A stretch of DNA of 64,000 nucleotides from HK1 sp965202875. Its GTDB lineage: Bacteria; Pseudomonadota; Gammaproteobacteria; HK1. The position numbers and the translations under genes are program-made. A model generated the notes under the pieces. It did no database searches. It was not told the DNA's origin and worked only from the letters and a program-made list of their open reading frames with translations. Shown piece after piece: positions 63,079-64,000 of this stretch. Numbering within the stretch: position 1 is the first letter of the stretch; each line of letters opens with the position of its first letter. The stretch spans positions 3,162,001 to 3,226,000 of the forward strand of contig OZ241870.1 of NCBI GenBank assembly GCA_965202875.1, in the 5' to 3' direction.

Positions 63079-64000
63079 TCCCGATGTCTACGGTCAATAT
63101 GCGCGCGCCTCCCTGTTGGCGGACTACGTGGAGCTGCTGGCGCTGAAGGGCCAGCCGGTAAGCCGTGAGACCGTTGCGGATTTTCTCGCCGACAATGAAG
63201 TCGGGTGGGATCTCGATCTGATTCAGGCGCCGGGGAACGACCGCCCGGGTGAGTCAACCGATGATCTGGCGGAACGTGTCGCCGTGGCCGATGAGCGTGC
63301 CTCCATCGTATTCCGCCAGCTAGACGAACGCCGTCGTGTTCTGGCGAATCGATATCCTTTCGAGATTGCTGGTGACCGGATCTCCATCGATCAGGACGTA
63401 GATCCCGAATCGAACGCCTATGTGGCGGTGCTGGCCCTCACCATCGCTCATGCATTCCAGGTGAACTCGCCGTCTCGCCCGGAATATCTCTTCGAGGAGA
63501 CCGTAACGAACGTATTGCAGGAGCGCGGATTGGCGTCGGTTGGATTCGCTGCACTTCGACGCAAATGTGGCAGCTTCGAGGAGACGTTGACGGCTGCTTG
63601 CCAGGAAGTCGGCCTCGTGGCGGCGCCGGACGCCACGGCACGGCGTATGAGAGCGCACGATGAAGGGGTAGACGTCCTCTGCCACCTTGCCTGGGAGGAA
63701 GATCTGAGACCGGGTAGCTGGGGATTCATCGGACAGGTCACGGTTGCCCGCAGCGATAGCTGGGACAGAAAGATCAAGGAGCCGAGCCCGACTCCATGGG
63801 CCCGACGCATCGGGACCATTATTCAGCCATTGCCCTTCCTCGCCGTCCCTCATCACGTCGAGCACCCCATGATGGAGCGGTTGACGGACGAAGGACCGGC
63901 GGTGGTGCTGGACAGACTTCGTCTGGTGAGATTCAAGAGGGAGATCAAGGCCAACGAGCTGGAGATCATCCGGGCGGTGGCCAGGGAGGAGATCGAGCCG
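63062..64000 (+). CDS. Unassigned protein, possible restriction-endonuclease-like fold (runs off window)
   Basis: An ATG at 63062 inside the ParB-like gene opens a frame that stays open to the window edge (313 codons visible). N-terminal helices precede 'FEETVTNVLQERGLASVGFAALRR' and 'DEGVDVLCHLAWEEDLRPGSWGFIGQVTVA', the D-x-VDV...GQ pattern seen in some PD-(D/E)XK proteins. That reading is inference. Tight overlap with the ParB-like gene suggests a functional pair. Confidence 0.65.
   Translation, partial: MIRSPDPDVYGQYARASLLADYVELLALKGQPVSRETVADFLADNEVGWDLDLIQAPGNDRPGESTDDLAERVAVADERASIVFRQLDERRRVLANRYPFEIAGDRISIDQDVDPESNAYVAVLALTIAHAFQVNSPSRPEYLFEETVTNVLQERGLASVGFAALRRKCGSFEETLTAACQEVGLVAAPDATARRMRAHDEGVDVLCHLAWEEDLRPGSWGFIGQVTVARSDSWDRKIKEPSPTPWARRIGTIIQPLPFLAVPHHVEHPMMERLTDEGPAVVLDRLRLVRFKREIKANELEIIRAVAREEIEP

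Overview
The window is a GC-rich proteobacterial-type chromosome segment; I cannot name the species. Its left half is a surface-polysaccharide locus and its right half a defence island. Both are littered with duplicated, truncated and IS-disrupted genes, so this looks like an actively decaying accessory region. No rRNA, tRNA or CRISPR array was recognised.

Positions 1-32850, surface polysaccharide. Genes include a WbqC-family end, an Uma2-like protein, a glucose-1-phosphate thymidylyltransferase (rfbA), a sugar-nucleotide epimerase-like protein, a polyprenyl-phosphate glycosyltransferase, a flippase-like protein, an AT-rich block of membrane and GT2 glycosyltransferases (16.1-20.7 kb), a sulfotransferase/coiled-coil/double-GT2 giant, a MITE-split GT2 pseudogene, an FkbM methyltransferase and a Wzm/Wzt exporter. 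Threaded through this is a repeated divergent pair: a minus-strand AAA-ATPase/PD-(D/E)XK protein and a plus-strand Rpn-family putative transposase. Five copies are present (A 3682-5487, B 7873-9666, C 11618-11977, D 12404-14173, E 28245-30014). Pairs D and E are intact and the others carry Rpn scraps. The units carry fragments of the flippase and glycosyltransferase genes, so the locus is a mosaic. A second, truncated Wzm/Wzt copy lies at 31478-32850. A HicBA toxin-antitoxin pair and an IS256 scrap sit between B and C.

Positions 32850-37350, metabolic and decayed genes: a D-aminoacylase-type amidohydrolase, a CaiB/BaiF CoA-transferase with an internal deletion, a small anchored coiled-coil protein, a broken AbrB-type membrane protein and a conserved hypothetical.

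Positions 37508-64000, defence island. An HTH/SNF2 helicase/DUF3883 protein (37.5-41.3 kb), a DUF1156 adenine methylase (54.1-57.4 kb) and a frameshifted DUF499 ATPase (58.5-61.9 kb) resemble parts of a methylase-based BREX type 3-like system. Between helicase and methylase lie a PARIS-like AAA15 + DUF3226/TOPRIM pair, an AbiJ-like protein, an AAA-ATPase/nuclease, a zeta-like toxin with a small partner, and a short Argonaute system of SPARSA type (SIR2-APAZ + short pAgo). Each SPARSA gene is interrupted by a near-identical 1427-bp IS4-family element with its own 9-bp target duplication, and removing each IS plus one duplication restores both frames exactly. Repeats resembling the helicase 3' end (41.24, 43.7 and 54.0 kb) border the inserted blocks and suggest stepwise accretion. 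The window ends in a ParB-like protein and an overlapping, probably nuclease-like protein that runs off the end.
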